DNA of 64,000 nucleotides from Micromonospora kangleipakensis (lineage in GTDB: Bacteria; Actinomycetota; Actinomycetes; Mycobacteriales; Micromonosporaceae): the NCBI RefSeq assembly GCF_004217615.1, contig NZ_SHLD01000001.1, positions 3,720,001-3,784,000 on the forward strand. The letters are read 5' to 3'. Positions 34,089 to 42,718 of this stretch are shown here, one piece after another (the first letter of the stretch is position 1; each line of letters opens with the position of its first letter). The notes under the pieces are model-generated. The model was not told the DNA's origin, ran no database searches, and saw only the letters and a list, made by a program, of their open reading frames with translations. The translations under genes and the position numbers were made by a program.

Positions 34089-34480
34089 CCGATGTGGCGG
34101 TGTCCGCAAGGCGCGGATATCCGCCACATCGGGGATCTGGTGCCGGCTGTCCGGTCCGCCCGCAGGATGGCGGGTGGTCTGGGTCGGATGTCCGTTCCGG
34201 GTGTGACCGGTGGCATCCTGGCGGCGGAATCATGGCCAGGCGGGGGTCGTTACATCTGGCGTACGACCGAGTACCTGGCCCGCTCGACCGGGCCGATGGT
34301 CGGGCCCCGGAATGATGGCGGGCCGGCGGTCGTTACACATGGTCCCGGCGCCGCGAAGAGGCCCCCGCCCCGCGGTCGGACCGGGCAGAGACTTTTCCCC
34401 TTGTGCTTGTGAGCGCCTGACGGTGCTTGCGCATGTCCCGGCCCCCACCGGGTGTGCGCCAACCCCCGAGGAGCTTCATC
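34089..34480 (+). promoter_or_regulatory. Leader region of duplicated secreted protein, copy 2
   Basis: It begins with a perfect 12-bp inverted repeat (34089-34100 and 34121-34132, 20-nt loop), then two exact GGTCGTTACA words (34245-34254, 34328-34337) and a GAGGAG ribosome site before ATG 34481. Long stretches are base-for-base identical to 29811-30056. Confidence 0.5.
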
Positions 34481-35062
34481 ATGACTTCGATCATTCGTAA
34501 GAGCGTGCTGGGTGTTGCTGGTCTGGCGTTTGCCGGTGGTGTGTTCGCCGGTCCGATCGCCGCTCACGCCGACACCGCGGTGGCTGGCAAGCCCGTCGCC
34601 GTGCAGGCCGACAAGCCGGACAGCGGCAAGCTGATCCCGCACGGTGTGCAGGGCGCGCAGTCGAAGATCTCCCTGAACGACGAGCAGACCGCCAACGCCA
34701 AGGCGATCATCGCCGCGACGAAGAAGGCGGGTCTGCCGGAGCGGGCCGCGGTGATCTCGATCGCCACGTCGCTGCAGGAGTCGAAGCTGGAGAACCTGGG
34801 TCACCTGGGTGACCGCAACGACCACGACTCGCTGGGCCTGTTCCAGCAGCGCCCGTCCTCGGGTTGGGGTACGCCGGAGCAGATCACCGACCCCGAGTAC
34901 GCGACCCTGGCGTTCGAGAAGGGTCTCAAGCAGGTCGACGGGTGGCAGGACATGCCGCTGACCGAGGCCGCCCAGACGGTGCAGGTGTCGGCCTACCCGG
35001 ACGCCTACGCCCAGTGGGAGAAGCAGGCCGCCCACATCGTCGCCCAGCACTGGAACAGCTGA
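34481..35062 (+). CDS. Secreted lysozyme-fold protein, copy 2
   Basis: A 193-aa protein. Signal peptide IRKSVLGVAGLAFAGGVFAG with a good AHA cleavage site (IAAHA-DTA), unlike copy 1. The mature domain is the same as in copy 1 except for one residue (Ser for Thr after QSKI). Role inferred as peptidoglycan-acting or cell-wall-associated, with the Glu in LQESK the only obvious catalytic candidate. Its own terminator follows 14 bp after the stop. Confidence 0.8.
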   Translation: MTSIIRKSVLGVAGLAFAGGVFAGPIAAHADTAVAGKPVAVQADKPDSGKLIPHGVQGAQSKISLNDEQTANAKAIIAATKKAGLPERAAVISIATSLQESKLENLGHLGDRNDHDSLGLFQQRPSSGWGTPEQITDPEYATLAFEKGLKQVDGWQDMPLTEAAQTVQVSAYPDAYAQWEKQAAHIVAQHWNS

Positions 35063-35076
35063 CCCATAAAGCAAAA

Positions 35077-35121
35077 CGCCGCTGGCCGGCACCCCAAGAC
35101 ACGGGGTGCCGGCCAGCGGCG
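35077..35121. terminator. Strong terminator hairpin, copy 2
   Basis: A perfect 19-bp stem (35077-35095 with 35103-35121) and 7-nt loop AAGACAC. Part of the duplicated unit, which ends just after it. Confidence 0.85.
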
Positions 35122-35214
35122 TATCCACGCCCCCACCGCAACCAGCGACGAGCAGGTGATCCGGACGACCCCCGGGTACGTACTCCCTGCGGGGACCGGG
35201 GAGAGGGGATCAGC

Positions 35215-36111
35215 ATGGCCGCATCGGGGGACGACGGGTATCGCCGGGTCGAGGTGGCGGGGGAGCCGGCGGTCGAGGTGTCCGGTGATCCGGATCCGGT
35301 GTCGTCCCGGCGCTGGTCCTGGCCCGGGCCGGTGCGGCTGCTCAGCGTCGCCGCCGTGCTGGTGGTGGCCCTCGGCGTCGTCGCCGTGGTGGCGACGCTC
35401 TCCCACCCGGCCCGACTGGGCTTTGCCTTCTCCGGCGGCGAACCGCCGGCCGTGACGACCTCCGCCGAGCCGGGTGGGGTCGGCGCGGCGGAGGCCGCCG
35501 CCGAGCAGGCCGTGACCGCGCCGCTCGCCGGCCGGCGCCGGGCCAGCTTCGAGCTGGTGGACGGCCTGACCACGTTCGGCCTGCGCACGGCCGACCTCGG
35601 CGACGAGCTGTACCGGATCGAGGTGCCGACCGACGGGGGCGTGACGCCGCGCCCGAAGGTGCGGGGCGACCGGGTGCGGCTGCGCGTCGAGGAGAACGGG
35701 CGACGCGGTCCCGCCGCGGTCGAGGTGCTGCTCAACTCCCGGGTCGAGTGGCGGCTGCGGCTGGCGGGCGGGGTCAGCGACCAGCTGCTGGACCTGAGCG
35801 GGGGCCGGCTGACCGGGATCGAGTTGATCGGCGGCTCGTCCCGCACGGAGCTCCGGCTGCCCCGGCTCGCCGGGACGCTGACCGTGCGGATGACCGGTGG
35901 GACGAGCCTGCTGACCGTCCGGGTCCCCGACGCGTCGCCGGCCCGGGTCCGAGCCGCCTCCGGCGCCGGCTCTGTCGCCGTCTACCAGGAGCGTCGGGAC
36001 GGGGTGGTTGCCGGCGAGCTGGTCAGCTCGCCCAGCTGGGACCGCGCGGTCGACCGGCTCTACGTCGACCTGGTGGCCGGGGCGAACACGGTGACCATCG
36101 AGGAGGGCTGA
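35215..36111 (+). CDS. Membrane-anchored hypothetical protein
   Basis: A 298-aa protein with a cytoplasmic N-terminus of about 40 residues, one transmembrane helix (LLSVAAVLVVALGVVAVVAT, about 41-60) and an extracellular beta-rich domain (LRTADLGDELYRIEVPTDGG, LLDLSGGRLTGIELIGGSSR, LRLPRLAGTLTVRMTGGTSL). The repeating strand-turn pattern suggests a beta-helix or adhesin-like fold similar to DUF4097-type proteins. No catalytic motif. The ATG at 35215 has GAGAGGGG upstream. The pirin gene follows after 15 bp. Confidence 0.65.
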   Translation: MAASGDDGYRRVEVAGEPAVEVSGDPDPVSSRRWSWPGPVRLLSVAAVLVVALGVVAVVATLSHPARLGFAFSGGEPPAVTTSAEPGGVGAAEAAAEQAVTAPLAGRRRASFELVDGLTTFGLRTADLGDELYRIEVPTDGGVTPRPKVRGDRVRLRVEENGRRGPAAVEVLLNSRVEWRLRLAGGVSDQLLDLSGGRLTGIELIGGSSRTELRLPRLAGTLTVRMTGGTSLLTVRVPDASPARVRAASGAGSVAVYQERRDGVVAGELVSSPSWDRAVDRLYVDLVAGANTVTIEEG

Positions 36112-36126
36112 GCGTAGAGTCGGGCG

Positions 36127-37098
36127 GTGGACCGTACCGAATCGTTGCCGGCGCAGACCCTGCCACCCGGCGTGCCCTCCAGCGACCCGGGCAGCGTGCT
36201 GCTGCCCGGCCACGACGTGCCGCTGGGGCGCTACACCACGGTGCGGCGGCTGCTGCCGCAGCGGCAGCGCCGGATGGTCGGGGCCTGGTGCTTCGTCGAC
36301 CATTTCGGACCGGACGACGTCGCCGAGCGGCCCGGCATGGAGGTGCCGCCGCACCCGCACACCGGCCTGCAGACGGTGACCTGGCTGCTCGACGGGGAGA
36401 TCCTGCACCGGGACAGCCTGGGCAGCGTGCAGCCGATCCGGCCCGGACAGTTGAACGTGATGACCTCCGGGCACGGCATCGCCCACTCCGAGCGGTCACC
36501 GGCCGAGCATCCGCCGGTCATGCACGGCGTGCAGCTGTGGGTGGCGCTGCCCGATCCGGCGCGGGCCGGCGCCGCCGATTTCGCCCATCACGCGGAGCTG
36601 CCCCGCTGGCGGGACGGCGACCTGGACGTCACGCTGCTGGTGGGTGAGATCCGCGGCGAGCGCTCCCCGGCCGTGGTGCACACCCCGCTGGTCGGCGCGC
36701 AGCTCGAGGTGCGCGGTCCGGCGCCGGCCACGGTGCCGCTGCGCCGCGACTTCGAGTACGGGCTGCTGGCGATGTCGGGCTCCGCGGTGGCGGACGGGGT
36801 GTCGCTCGCCCCGGGTGCGCTGCTGTACCTGGGCGCCGGCCGGGACACGGTGACCCTGCGCGCGGCGCCCGGCAGCCGGCTGCTGCTGCTCGGTGGCGCG
36901 CCCTTCGACGAGCCCCTGGTGATGTGGTGGAACTTCGTGGGCCGGTCGCACGAGGAGGTCGCCGCCGCCCGGGAGGACTGGATGGCCGGCCGGCGGTTCG
37001 GGACGGTGGCCGACGATCCGGCGCCGCCGCTGCCGGCCCCGGCGCTGCCCACCACCCGGCTCAAGGCCCGCGACCGTCGCGGCGGCCTCATCGGCTGA
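36127..37098 (+). CDS. Pirin family protein
   Basis: A 323-aa bicupin. The N-terminal cupin has the pirin metal site MEVPPHPHTGLQTVTWLLDG (His ligands) and, further on, VMTSGHGIAHSERSP with another His and the Glu. The C-terminal cupin is less conserved (APGALLYLGAGRDTVTLRAA). Pirins bind iron and act as quercetinases or redox-sensitive co-regulators. Length is at the long end of the family. GTG start at 36127. Probably co-transcribed with the membrane protein before it. Confidence 0.9.
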   Translation: MDRTESLPAQTLPPGVPSSDPGSVLLPGHDVPLGRYTTVRRLLPQRQRRMVGAWCFVDHFGPDDVAERPGMEVPPHPHTGLQTVTWLLDGEILHRDSLGSVQPIRPGQLNVMTSGHGIAHSERSPAEHPPVMHGVQLWVALPDPARAGAADFAHHAELPRWRDGDLDVTLLVGEIRGERSPAVVHTPLVGAQLEVRGPAPATVPLRRDFEYGLLAMSGSAVADGVSLAPGALLYLGAGRDTVTLRAAPGSRLLLLGGAPFDEPLVMWWNFVGRSHEEVAAAREDWMAGRRFGTVADDPAPPLPAPALPTTRLKARDRRGGLIG

Positions 37099-37130
37099 TT
37101 GGGCGGCCCCGTCCCGGGTAGACGCCGGGC

Positions 37131-37796
37131 ATGCCGACCAGTGCGATCTCCAACATCGAGGACAAGAAGCGACTGGTACGCCGGCTCGCCGGTGACGGTC
37201 GCGGTTTCGCCGAGCAGTACGGCTTCCGGGTCCTGAACAACCCGTCCAACCTGTTCCAGGTGCTCGGTCTGTCCGTCCTGCTGTCCCGGAAGGGGGATTT
37301 CCGCCGGGCGGTGGAGGCGGCGGCCGCGCTGCGCGACGAGGGTTGGGACAGCGCGGCCCGGTTGGCCCGTTCGTTGCACGCCGACCGGGTGCGGGTGCTG
37401 CGCGCGCACGGCCAGCGCGGCGATGTGGACGGGCTCGCCGAGGTGCTGGGCGACCTCGCCCGCGCCGTCGTGGACCGCTACCGGGGCGACCTGCGGCGGT
37501 TGCGGACGGAGGCGCACCAGGATCCGGCCCGGGAGCGGAAGCTGCTCACCGACCTGCCCGGGGTGGACGACGAGGTGACCGAGTTGTTCCTGCGGGAGGC
37601 GCAGGCCGTGTGGCGGGAGGTGGCGCCGGTGGCCGACCGGCGGGCCCTCGTGGCCGCGCGCCGCCTGGGCCTGGGCCGCTCCGCCGACGACCTGGCCAGC
37701 CTGGCCGGCAGCGGCGAGTCGGAGCGGTTGGCCTGGCTGGTCGGGGCGCTGGCCCGGGTGGACCTGGAGAAGCGGTACGCGGAGCTGACCGGCTGA
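37131..37796 (+). CDS. HhH-type DNA glycosylase/endonuclease-like protein
   Basis: A 221-aa protein. The segments NPSNLFQVLGLSVLLSRKG (about residues 37-55), ALRDEGWDSAARLARS and LTDLPGVDDEVTELFLREAQ (about 140-159) follow the layout of endonuclease III-like helix-hairpin-helix proteins. The hairpin LPGVDDEV is degenerate, and neither the catalytic Lys nor the Asp is certain. There are no Fe-S cysteines. It could be an inactive or DNA-binding relative. It starts 32 bp after pirin. Confidence 0.55.
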   Translation: MPTSAISNIEDKKRLVRRLAGDGRGFAEQYGFRVLNNPSNLFQVLGLSVLLSRKGDFRRAVEAAAALRDEGWDSAARLARSLHADRVRVLRAHGQRGDVDGLAEVLGDLARAVVDRYRGDLRRLRTEAHQDPARERKLLTDLPGVDDEVTELFLREAQAVWREVAPVADRRALVAARRLGLGRSADDLASLAGSGESERLAWLVGALARVDLEKRYAELTG

Positions 37797-38008
37797 TCAG
37801 GACGTGCCGCGGGACACAGTTTCGCGATACTCACCCGAAAGGCTGATCCCGCATCGTATGATGATCGTGGCAGCGATGCCCGCCCGGTTCGGGCGAACAT
37901 CCACCGCCTGGCGGTCGCGATCCGGTTCGGGCGCGGACCGCCGGGAGCAGGTGCTGCGTGGCGCCCCAGGTCGCGGTTCGTGACCCGGGGCGCCCGCCTG
38001 TCACCGGG

Positions 38009-38668
38009 CTACCTCGCGAGGCCGACGACCAGGTTGACCGTGGCCGCGATGATGACCGCTCCGAACACGTACGACACCAGCATGTGCCGCAGCACGGTGC
38101 GGCGCATCTCGGCGCTGCACAGGTCGGTGTCGGAGACCTGGAACGTCGCCCCCACCGTGAACGCCAGGTACGCGAAGTCGGCGTAGCAGGGCGCCTCGTC
38201 CTGATGGAAGTTCACGCCGCCCGGTTCGCCGGCGTAGTACAGCCGGGCGTACCGGGCGGTGAAGAGGGTGTGCACGACGAACCAGGAGAGCACCACGCTG
38301 AGCACGCCCAGCCCGCCGTAGGCGTCCAGCGGCAGCCCGGGCGGCACCTCGTGCGCGGTGGTGAGCACCACCCCGACCGCGAGCAGGCTGGCCAGGCACG
38401 CCCCCAGCAGCAGCCCGTCCCGCATCGGGCGGTTCGGGTCCTCGTGCACCGCGAGCTGGGCGGTGTGGTCGGCGTCCAGGCGCCACAGCCGACCCCAGAG
38501 CAGGGCCAGCCAGCTCAGCGCGGCGGCGTCCCAGCCCACCAGCGGGCCGACCGTCGGCGAGACCAGGGCCGCGAACAGTCCACCGCAGACCACCCCGACC
38601 AGCCCCATCACGGTGAGCTGGACCGCCGCCGGGGTGTGCCCGTCCGGGTCGCGGATCGTGCGCCGCAC
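38009..38668 (-). CDS. DUF1345 membrane protein
   Basis: A 219-aa protein with five or six membrane helices. The family core is GGVNFHQDEAPCYADFAYLA and FTVGATFQVSDTDLCSAEMR, which are diagnostic of DUF1345. Function is unknown. The GTG at 38668 is the start. It follows the DUF2795 gene on the same strand by only 12 bp, so the two are probably one transcript. The 212 bp between it and the convergent gene at 37796 contain no gene. Confidence 0.85.
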   Translation of the reverse strand: MRRTIRDPDGHTPAAVQLTVMGLVGVVCGGLFAALVSPTVGPLVGWDAAALSWLALLWGRLWRLDADHTAQLAVHEDPNRPMRDGLLLGACLASLLAVGVVLTTAHEVPPGLPLDAYGGLGVLSVVLSWFVVHTLFTARYARLYYAGEPGGVNFHQDEAPCYADFAYLAFTVGATFQVSDTDLCSAEMRRTVLRHMLVSYVFGAVIIAATVNLVVGLAR

Positions 38669-38680
38669 CGGCGGCGGTGA

Positions 38681-38953
38681 TCAGATGCCGCGCAGGTGCT
38701 GCGAGACCCGCTGGTGCCGTTTGTCGCGGGTCTGCGCCGCCCGCTGCGCGGAGCCGACCTCCGGGGCGGCGTCGATGCCGGCCGACCGGGCGACCTCGTT
38801 GCCGTTGGCGTAGTCGACCGGCGGCAGGGCCCGCAGGGCTTGCAACACCTCCGGCGGCGCGCCCTCCCGCTCGGCCTCGCGGACGACGTCGTCCTTGCCG
38901 GCCGGGTAGTCCAGCGCGGACAGGTAATCAAGGACGTCGGTGTAACTCGCCAT
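38681..38953 (-). CDS. DUF2795 protein
   Basis: A 90-aa protein with the DUF2795 core: a short helix pair YTDVLDYLSALDYPAGKDDV, then APPEVLQALRALPPVDYANG and NEVARSAG. Such proteins are small, presumably nucleic-acid or protein binding; function is not established. The ATG at 38953 has a GAGGAG site. First gene of the two-gene unit with DUF1345. Confidence 0.88.
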   Translation of the reverse strand: MASYTDVLDYLSALDYPAGKDDVVREAEREGAPPEVLQALRALPPVDYANGNEVARSAGIDAAPEVGSAQRAAQTRDKRHQRVSQHLRGI

Positions 38954-39111
38954 GGGTGGGGCTCCTCGCGCGTCGGTTGCAATCACGACCGGCGGCGGTT
39001 ACCCGCCGGGCGGCGGGTCACGCGTGGTCGTACGCGGAATTTCGCGGCCCGTTTCCGCCCCGGCCGGGCGGGTAGGCGGCGACGGCGGAAGAGCCGAAGG
39101 GGGTACCACCG

Positions 39112-39519
39112 ATGAACTACGACACCTTCGTCGACCAGGTCGCGCAGCGGACCCGGGCGTCCTCGGAGCGGGCGGTCGAGTTGACCCGGGCCACGTTGGA
39201 GACGCTGGCCGAGCGGTTGACCGGCGGCGAACTGCTCGACCTGGCGGCCCAGCTGCCGAAGCCGCTGCAGCTGGTGCTGAAACCGAGCCCGGGCACCGAG
39301 GCGGCTGAGCGGTTCGGCGCGGCCGAGTTCGTCGCCCGGGTCGGGCAGCGGGCCGGCATCGACGAGAACGCGGCCCGGGACACCGTCCGGGCGGTCTTCA
39401 CCACGCTGCGCGAGGCGGTTACCGGTGGGGAGTTCGACGACATCGTGGTGCAGCTGCCGCGCGACTACCGGGACATGGTGGAGCCGGTCCTGGCCCCCGG
39501 GGCGACCCTGCGCCGCTGA
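39112..39519 (+). CDS. DUF2267 protein
   Basis: A 135-aa all-helical protein covering one DUF2267 domain (YDTFVDQVAQRTRASSERAV, ATLETLAERLTGGELLDLAA, RAVFTTLREAVTGGEFDDIV, QLPRDYRDMV). The family is widespread in actinobacteria and linked to stress genes; function unknown. The ATG at 39112 is the start. A second, fused version occurs at 57703. It is divergent from the DUF2795/DUF1345 unit. Confidence 0.9.
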   Translation: MNYDTFVDQVAQRTRASSERAVELTRATLETLAERLTGGELLDLAAQLPKPLQLVLKPSPGTEAAERFGAAEFVARVGQRAGIDENAARDTVRAVFTTLREAVTGGEFDDIVVQLPRDYRDMVEPVLAPGATLRR

Positions 39520-39547
39520 CCGGGCGCCATGGCGGCTCCGGGCGCGG

Positions 39548-40714
39548 TCAGCCGATCGCGCCGTCGGCGCGCAGGGCGGCGATCCGGTCGGCGTCGAAGC
39601 CGGCCTCGGCCAGCAGTTCGTCGGTGTGCTCGCCGGGCTGCGGCGGCGGTCGGCGTACCGCGGTCGGGGTGCCCGAGAAGCGCGGCGCCGGGGCCGGCTG
39701 GGTCACCCCGTCGTGTTCGACGAAGACGCCCCGGGCGGCCAGGTGGGGGTGCTCCGGCGCCTCCCGCCAGTCGAGCACCGGCGCGACGCAGGCGTCCGAC
39801 CCGGCCAGCAGCTCCGCCCACTCGTCCCGGGTCCGGGTGCGGAAGAGCCGGTCCCACGCCGCGCGCAGCGCGGGCCAGTTCGCCGGGTCGGTGCGGTCGA
39901 GGGCCTCGTCGCCGGCGAGCGGGAAGCCGGTGAGCCGGACCAGCTCGTCGTAGAACCGCGGCTCCAGCGCGCCGACGGCGAGGTGCCGCCCGTCGGCGCA
40001 CTCGTACGTGTCGTAGAAGGGCGCCCCGCCGTCGAGGAGGTTCACCCCCCGCTCGTCCTGCCACATGCCGAACCGGCGCAGCGCGTGGATTTGGGTGGCG
40101 AGCACCGACACACCGTCCACGATGGCCGCGTCGACCACCTGGCCGGGCGCGCCGGCGCGGACGGCGTAGAGGGCGGCCACCACGCCGAGGGCCAGCATCA
40201 TCCCCCCGCCGCCGAAGTCGCCGAGCAGGTTCATCGGCGGCACCGGGCGCTCGCCGGCCCGGCCGATGCCGTGCAGCGCGCCGGTCAACGCCAGGTAGTC
40301 GATGTCGTGCCCGGCGGACGCCGCGAGGGGGCCCTGCTGCCCCCAGCCGGTCATCCGGCCGTAGACCAGCCGTGGGTTGACCGCGAGGCAGTCGTCGGGG
40401 CCGAGCCCGAGGCGTTCGGTCACCCCCGGGCGGAAGCCCTCCAGCAGCGCGTCCGCCCGGCCGACCAGGGCCAGCACCACCTCCCGGCCGGCGGCCGACT
40501 TGAGGTCGACGGCCAGGGAGCGGCGGTTGCGGTTGAGCAGGTCCCCGGGCGGGCTGCCGAACGCGGCGGGCGCCGTCCGGTCCACCCGCATCACGTCGGC
40601 GCCGAGGTCGGCCAGCATCATCGCGGCGAAGGGGCCGGGCCCGATGCCGGCCAGCTCGATCACCCGGACGCCGGAGAGGGGGCCGACCGGGGCGGGCGGC
40701 GCGTCGTCGGTCAT
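39548..40714 (-). CDS. CaiB/BaiF family CoA-transferase (alpha-methylacyl-CoA racemase-like)
   Basis: A 388-aa protein. The N-terminus LSGVRVIELAGIGPGPFAAM is close to the alpha-methylacyl-CoA racemase (Amacr/MCR) branch of the family. The CoA-binding segment VDLKSAAGREVVLALVGRAD and the catalytic Asp region NLLGDFGGGGMMLALGVVAA are present. Expected reaction: epimerisation of 2-methylacyl-CoA esters, or CoA transfer. The ATG at 40714 is set by family start; longer open frames on this strand are shadows. It ends close to the convergent DUF2267 gene. Confidence 0.9.
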   Translation of the reverse strand: MTDDAPPAPVGPLSGVRVIELAGIGPGPFAAMMLADLGADVMRVDRTAPAAFGSPPGDLLNRNRRSLAVDLKSAAGREVVLALVGRADALLEGFRPGVTERLGLGPDDCLAVNPRLVYGRMTGWGQQGPLAASAGHDIDYLALTGALHGIGRAGERPVPPMNLLGDFGGGGMMLALGVVAALYAVRAGAPGQVVDAAIVDGVSVLATQIHALRRFGMWQDERGVNLLDGGAPFYDTYECADGRHLAVGALEPRFYDELVRLTGFPLAGDEALDRTDPANWPALRAAWDRLFRTRTRDEWAELLAGSDACVAPVLDWREAPEHPHLAARGVFVEHDGVTQPAPAPRFSGTPTAVRRPPPQPGEHTDELLAEAGFDADRIAALRADGAIG

Positions 40715-40835
40715 CGGGCCACGATAGGCGTCGGGCGTCGGTCCCGTCGCCCCCGGTCGCCCCTGGGCGTCGGCGCACCCCCCCCACACAGCGGTTGACC
40801 AGGGCAACCAGCTGACCTGGGGTGGTGCGTCGGAC

Positions 40836-40864
40836 TTGGCGGACGAGGTGAGCGGCCCTAACCT
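40836..40864 (+). promoter_or_regulatory. Promoter of the terC riboswitch transcript
   Basis: TTGGCG (40836-40841), 17-bp spacer, TAACCT (40859-40864). A transcript starting near 40871 would begin directly at the riboswitch P1 stem. Confidence 0.65.
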
Positions 40865-40872
40865 TGACGCCA

Positions 40873-40996
40873 CGAGGGGAGTACTTCCCACGAACCATTC
40901 CGGTCAGTACGGCGCGCCCCGGGCGCGCCCCGGGTGGTTGCCCACGACGAATCGTGGGTGAAGGAGACCTCGAACATGTCACGGTGTTCGAGGAGG
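40873..40996 (+). promoter_or_regulatory. yybP-ykoY (manganese) riboswitch with anti-Shine-Dalgarno hairpin
   Basis: GGGGAGTA (40876-40883) and GGAGACC (40963-40969) are the conserved arms of the yybP-ykoY class. CGAGG (40873-40877) pairs with CCTCG (40968-40972) as P1. The same CCTCG begins CCTCGAACA (40968-40976), which is perfectly complementary to TGTTCGAGG (40985-40993), and that covers half of the AGGAGG ribosome site (40991-40996). The two pairings exclude each other, giving a translational switch. Metal-stabilised P1 would free the ribosome site of terC, which starts at 41001. Confidence 0.82.
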
Positions 40997-41000
40997 CCCC

Positions 41001-42023
41001 ATGACCGAGTTGTCATACCTGTCCGCCGCCAGCGAGCTGTCATCGGTCGGCACCCCCACGCTGTGGGGGGTGACCATCGCCGGGGTGCTCGCCCTGCTGG
41101 TGCTGGACTTCCTGGTCACCCGCCGCCCGCACGAGGTGTCGATCAAGGAAGCGCTCGGCTGGTCGGCGTTCTACATCGCCCTGCCGCTGGCCTTCGGCGG
41201 CTGGATCTGGTCCCGCTTCGGCTCCGAACTGGGCGTGCAGTACCTCACCGGCTACCTGGTGGAGAAGTCGCTGTCGGTCGACAACCTCTTCGTCTTCATG
41301 CTGCTGCTGGCCGCCTTCGCGGTGCCCGCCGTGCTCGCCCAGCGGGTGCTGCTCTACGGCATCGCCGGCGCGCTGGTGCTGCGCGCGATCTTCATCGCCC
41401 TCGGTGCCGCCGCCCTGCAGACCCTCGACTTCGCCTTCCTGCTGTTCGGCCTCATCCTGATCGCCACCGCGGTCAAGCTGCTGCGCGACGCCCTCTCCGG
41501 GCACCAGCAGGAGGTCGACATCAACAAGATGCGGTCGGTCCGGCTGCTGCGCAGAGTCATGCCGGTGGTCGACGAGTACCAGGGCACGAAGATGACGGTC
41601 CGGCAGAATGGCCGGCGCGCGCTCACCCCGCTCGCCCTGGTCGTGGTCGCGGTGCTCGCCACCGACATCGTCTTCGCCGTCGACTCGGTGCCCGCCGTCT
41701 ACGGCATCACCGAGGACCCGTACCTGGTCTTCGCCACCAATGCGTTCGCCCTGCTCGGCCTGCGGGCGCTCTACTTCGTGCTGCACGCCGCGCTCAGCCG
41801 GCTGGTCCACCTCAGCTACGGCCTGGCCATCATCCTCGCCTTCATCGGGGTCAAGCTGGGCCTGCACTGGGCGCACGGTGTCTGGGCCGGCGTGCCGCAG
41901 ATCCCGACCCTCGCGTCGCTCGGCGTGATAATCGGGGTCCTGGTGGTCGTGACCCTGACCAGCCTGCGGGCCACCCGCGACCGCGCGGCCGGCGACACCC
42001 AGGTTGTCGCCGACCGGCATTGA
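41001..42023 (+). CDS. TerC-family membrane protein (Alx/MntE-like metal handling)
   Basis: A 340-aa protein with about nine helices. Hallmarks are YLVEKSLSVDNLFVFMLLLA and VVAVLATDIVFAVDSVPAVY (acidic membrane residues), and NAFALLGLRALYFVLHAAL. TerC/Alx proteins under yybP-ykoY control export manganese and support metal loading of secreted proteins. Both the riboswitch and the acidic membrane motifs fit. ATG 41001 is preceded by AGGAGG (40991-40996). Confidence 0.92.
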   Translation: MTELSYLSAASELSSVGTPTLWGVTIAGVLALLVLDFLVTRRPHEVSIKEALGWSAFYIALPLAFGGWIWSRFGSELGVQYLTGYLVEKSLSVDNLFVFMLLLAAFAVPAVLAQRVLLYGIAGALVLRAIFIALGAAALQTLDFAFLLFGLILIATAVKLLRDALSGHQQEVDINKMRSVRLLRRVMPVVDEYQGTKMTVRQNGRRALTPLALVVVAVLATDIVFAVDSVPAVYGITEDPYLVFATNAFALLGLRALYFVLHAALSRLVHLSYGLAIILAFIGVKLGLHWAHGVWAGVPQIPTLASLGVIIGVLVVVTLTSLRATRDRAAGDTQVVADRH

Positions 42024-42117
42024 CCCTCGGGAGCCGGCCGCCGCGGTGGGTCGCCCACTGCGGCGGGTCCGGCCGATCGGGATGTCCGACCCCACCCCGA
42101 GGTGGTACGACTGTCGG

Positions 42118-42717
42118 GTGGGAATTGTGTCGCCGGGCTTCCAGGGTCGGCCCCGCTCGGCCGAACCGGCCCTGCCGCCGGGCCAGTACCTGACCGAGGA
42201 CTTTCCGGTGCTCTCCGCCGGCCCGACGCCGCGGGTGCCGCTGGACACCTGGGAGTTCGTCGTCACCGCCGAGGGCGGCGTCGAGTTCCGGTGGACCTGG
42301 GACGAGCTGATGAGCCTGCCGCAGGACATGCCCACGGTGGACATCCACTGCGTCACCCGGTGGTCCAAGCTCGGCACCAGCTGGCAGGGGGTGTCGCTGG
42401 ACACCCTGCTGGAGGGGATCGACACCGGCGCCCGGTACGCGCTGGTCCACTCGTACGGCGGGTACACCACCAATCTGCCCCTGGACGACCTGCGCGGCGG
42501 TCGGGCCTGGGTTGCGCACACCTACGACGGCGGCCCGCTGCCGGCCGAGCACGGCGGCCCGGCCCGGCTACTCGTTCCGCACCTCTACTTCTGGAAGTCG
42601 GCCAAGTGGGTGCGCGGCATCCGGCTGCTGGTCGACGACAAGCCGGGCTTCTGGGAGACCGCCGGCTACCACGACTACGGCGACCCGTGGCGCGAGCAGC
42701 GCTACCAGGGCGACTGA
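42118..42717 (+). CDS. Sulfite-oxidase-fold molybdopterin oxidoreductase
   Basis: A 199-aa protein of the YedY/sulfite oxidase Moco fold. The putative Mo-ligating cysteine is in MPTVDIHCVTRWSKLGTSW (about residue 78). ALVHSYGGYTTNLPLDDL and ARLLVPHLYFWKSAKWVRGI are typical of the short single-domain members. No Tat signal is visible, so it is probably cytoplasmic, unlike YedY. Substrate unknown. Start GTG 42118, or 42127. It is followed by a reductase whose start overlaps the end of this gene's 3' region by 1-2 bp spacing, forming a three-gene operon. Confidence 0.82.
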   Translation: MGIVSPGFQGRPRSAEPALPPGQYLTEDFPVLSAGPTPRVPLDTWEFVVTAEGGVEFRWTWDELMSLPQDMPTVDIHCVTRWSKLGTSWQGVSLDTLLEGIDTGARYALVHSYGGYTTNLPLDDLRGGRAWVAHTYDGGPLPAEHGGPARLLVPHLYFWKSAKWVRGIRLLVDDKPGFWETAGYHDYGDPWREQRYQGD

Positions 42718-42718
42718 G

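Noticed and set aside
39465..40982. 505-codon minus frame over the CoA-transferase gene
   Set aside because: Arg/Gly-rich shadow of the CaiB-type gene, which has all family motifs in its own frame.
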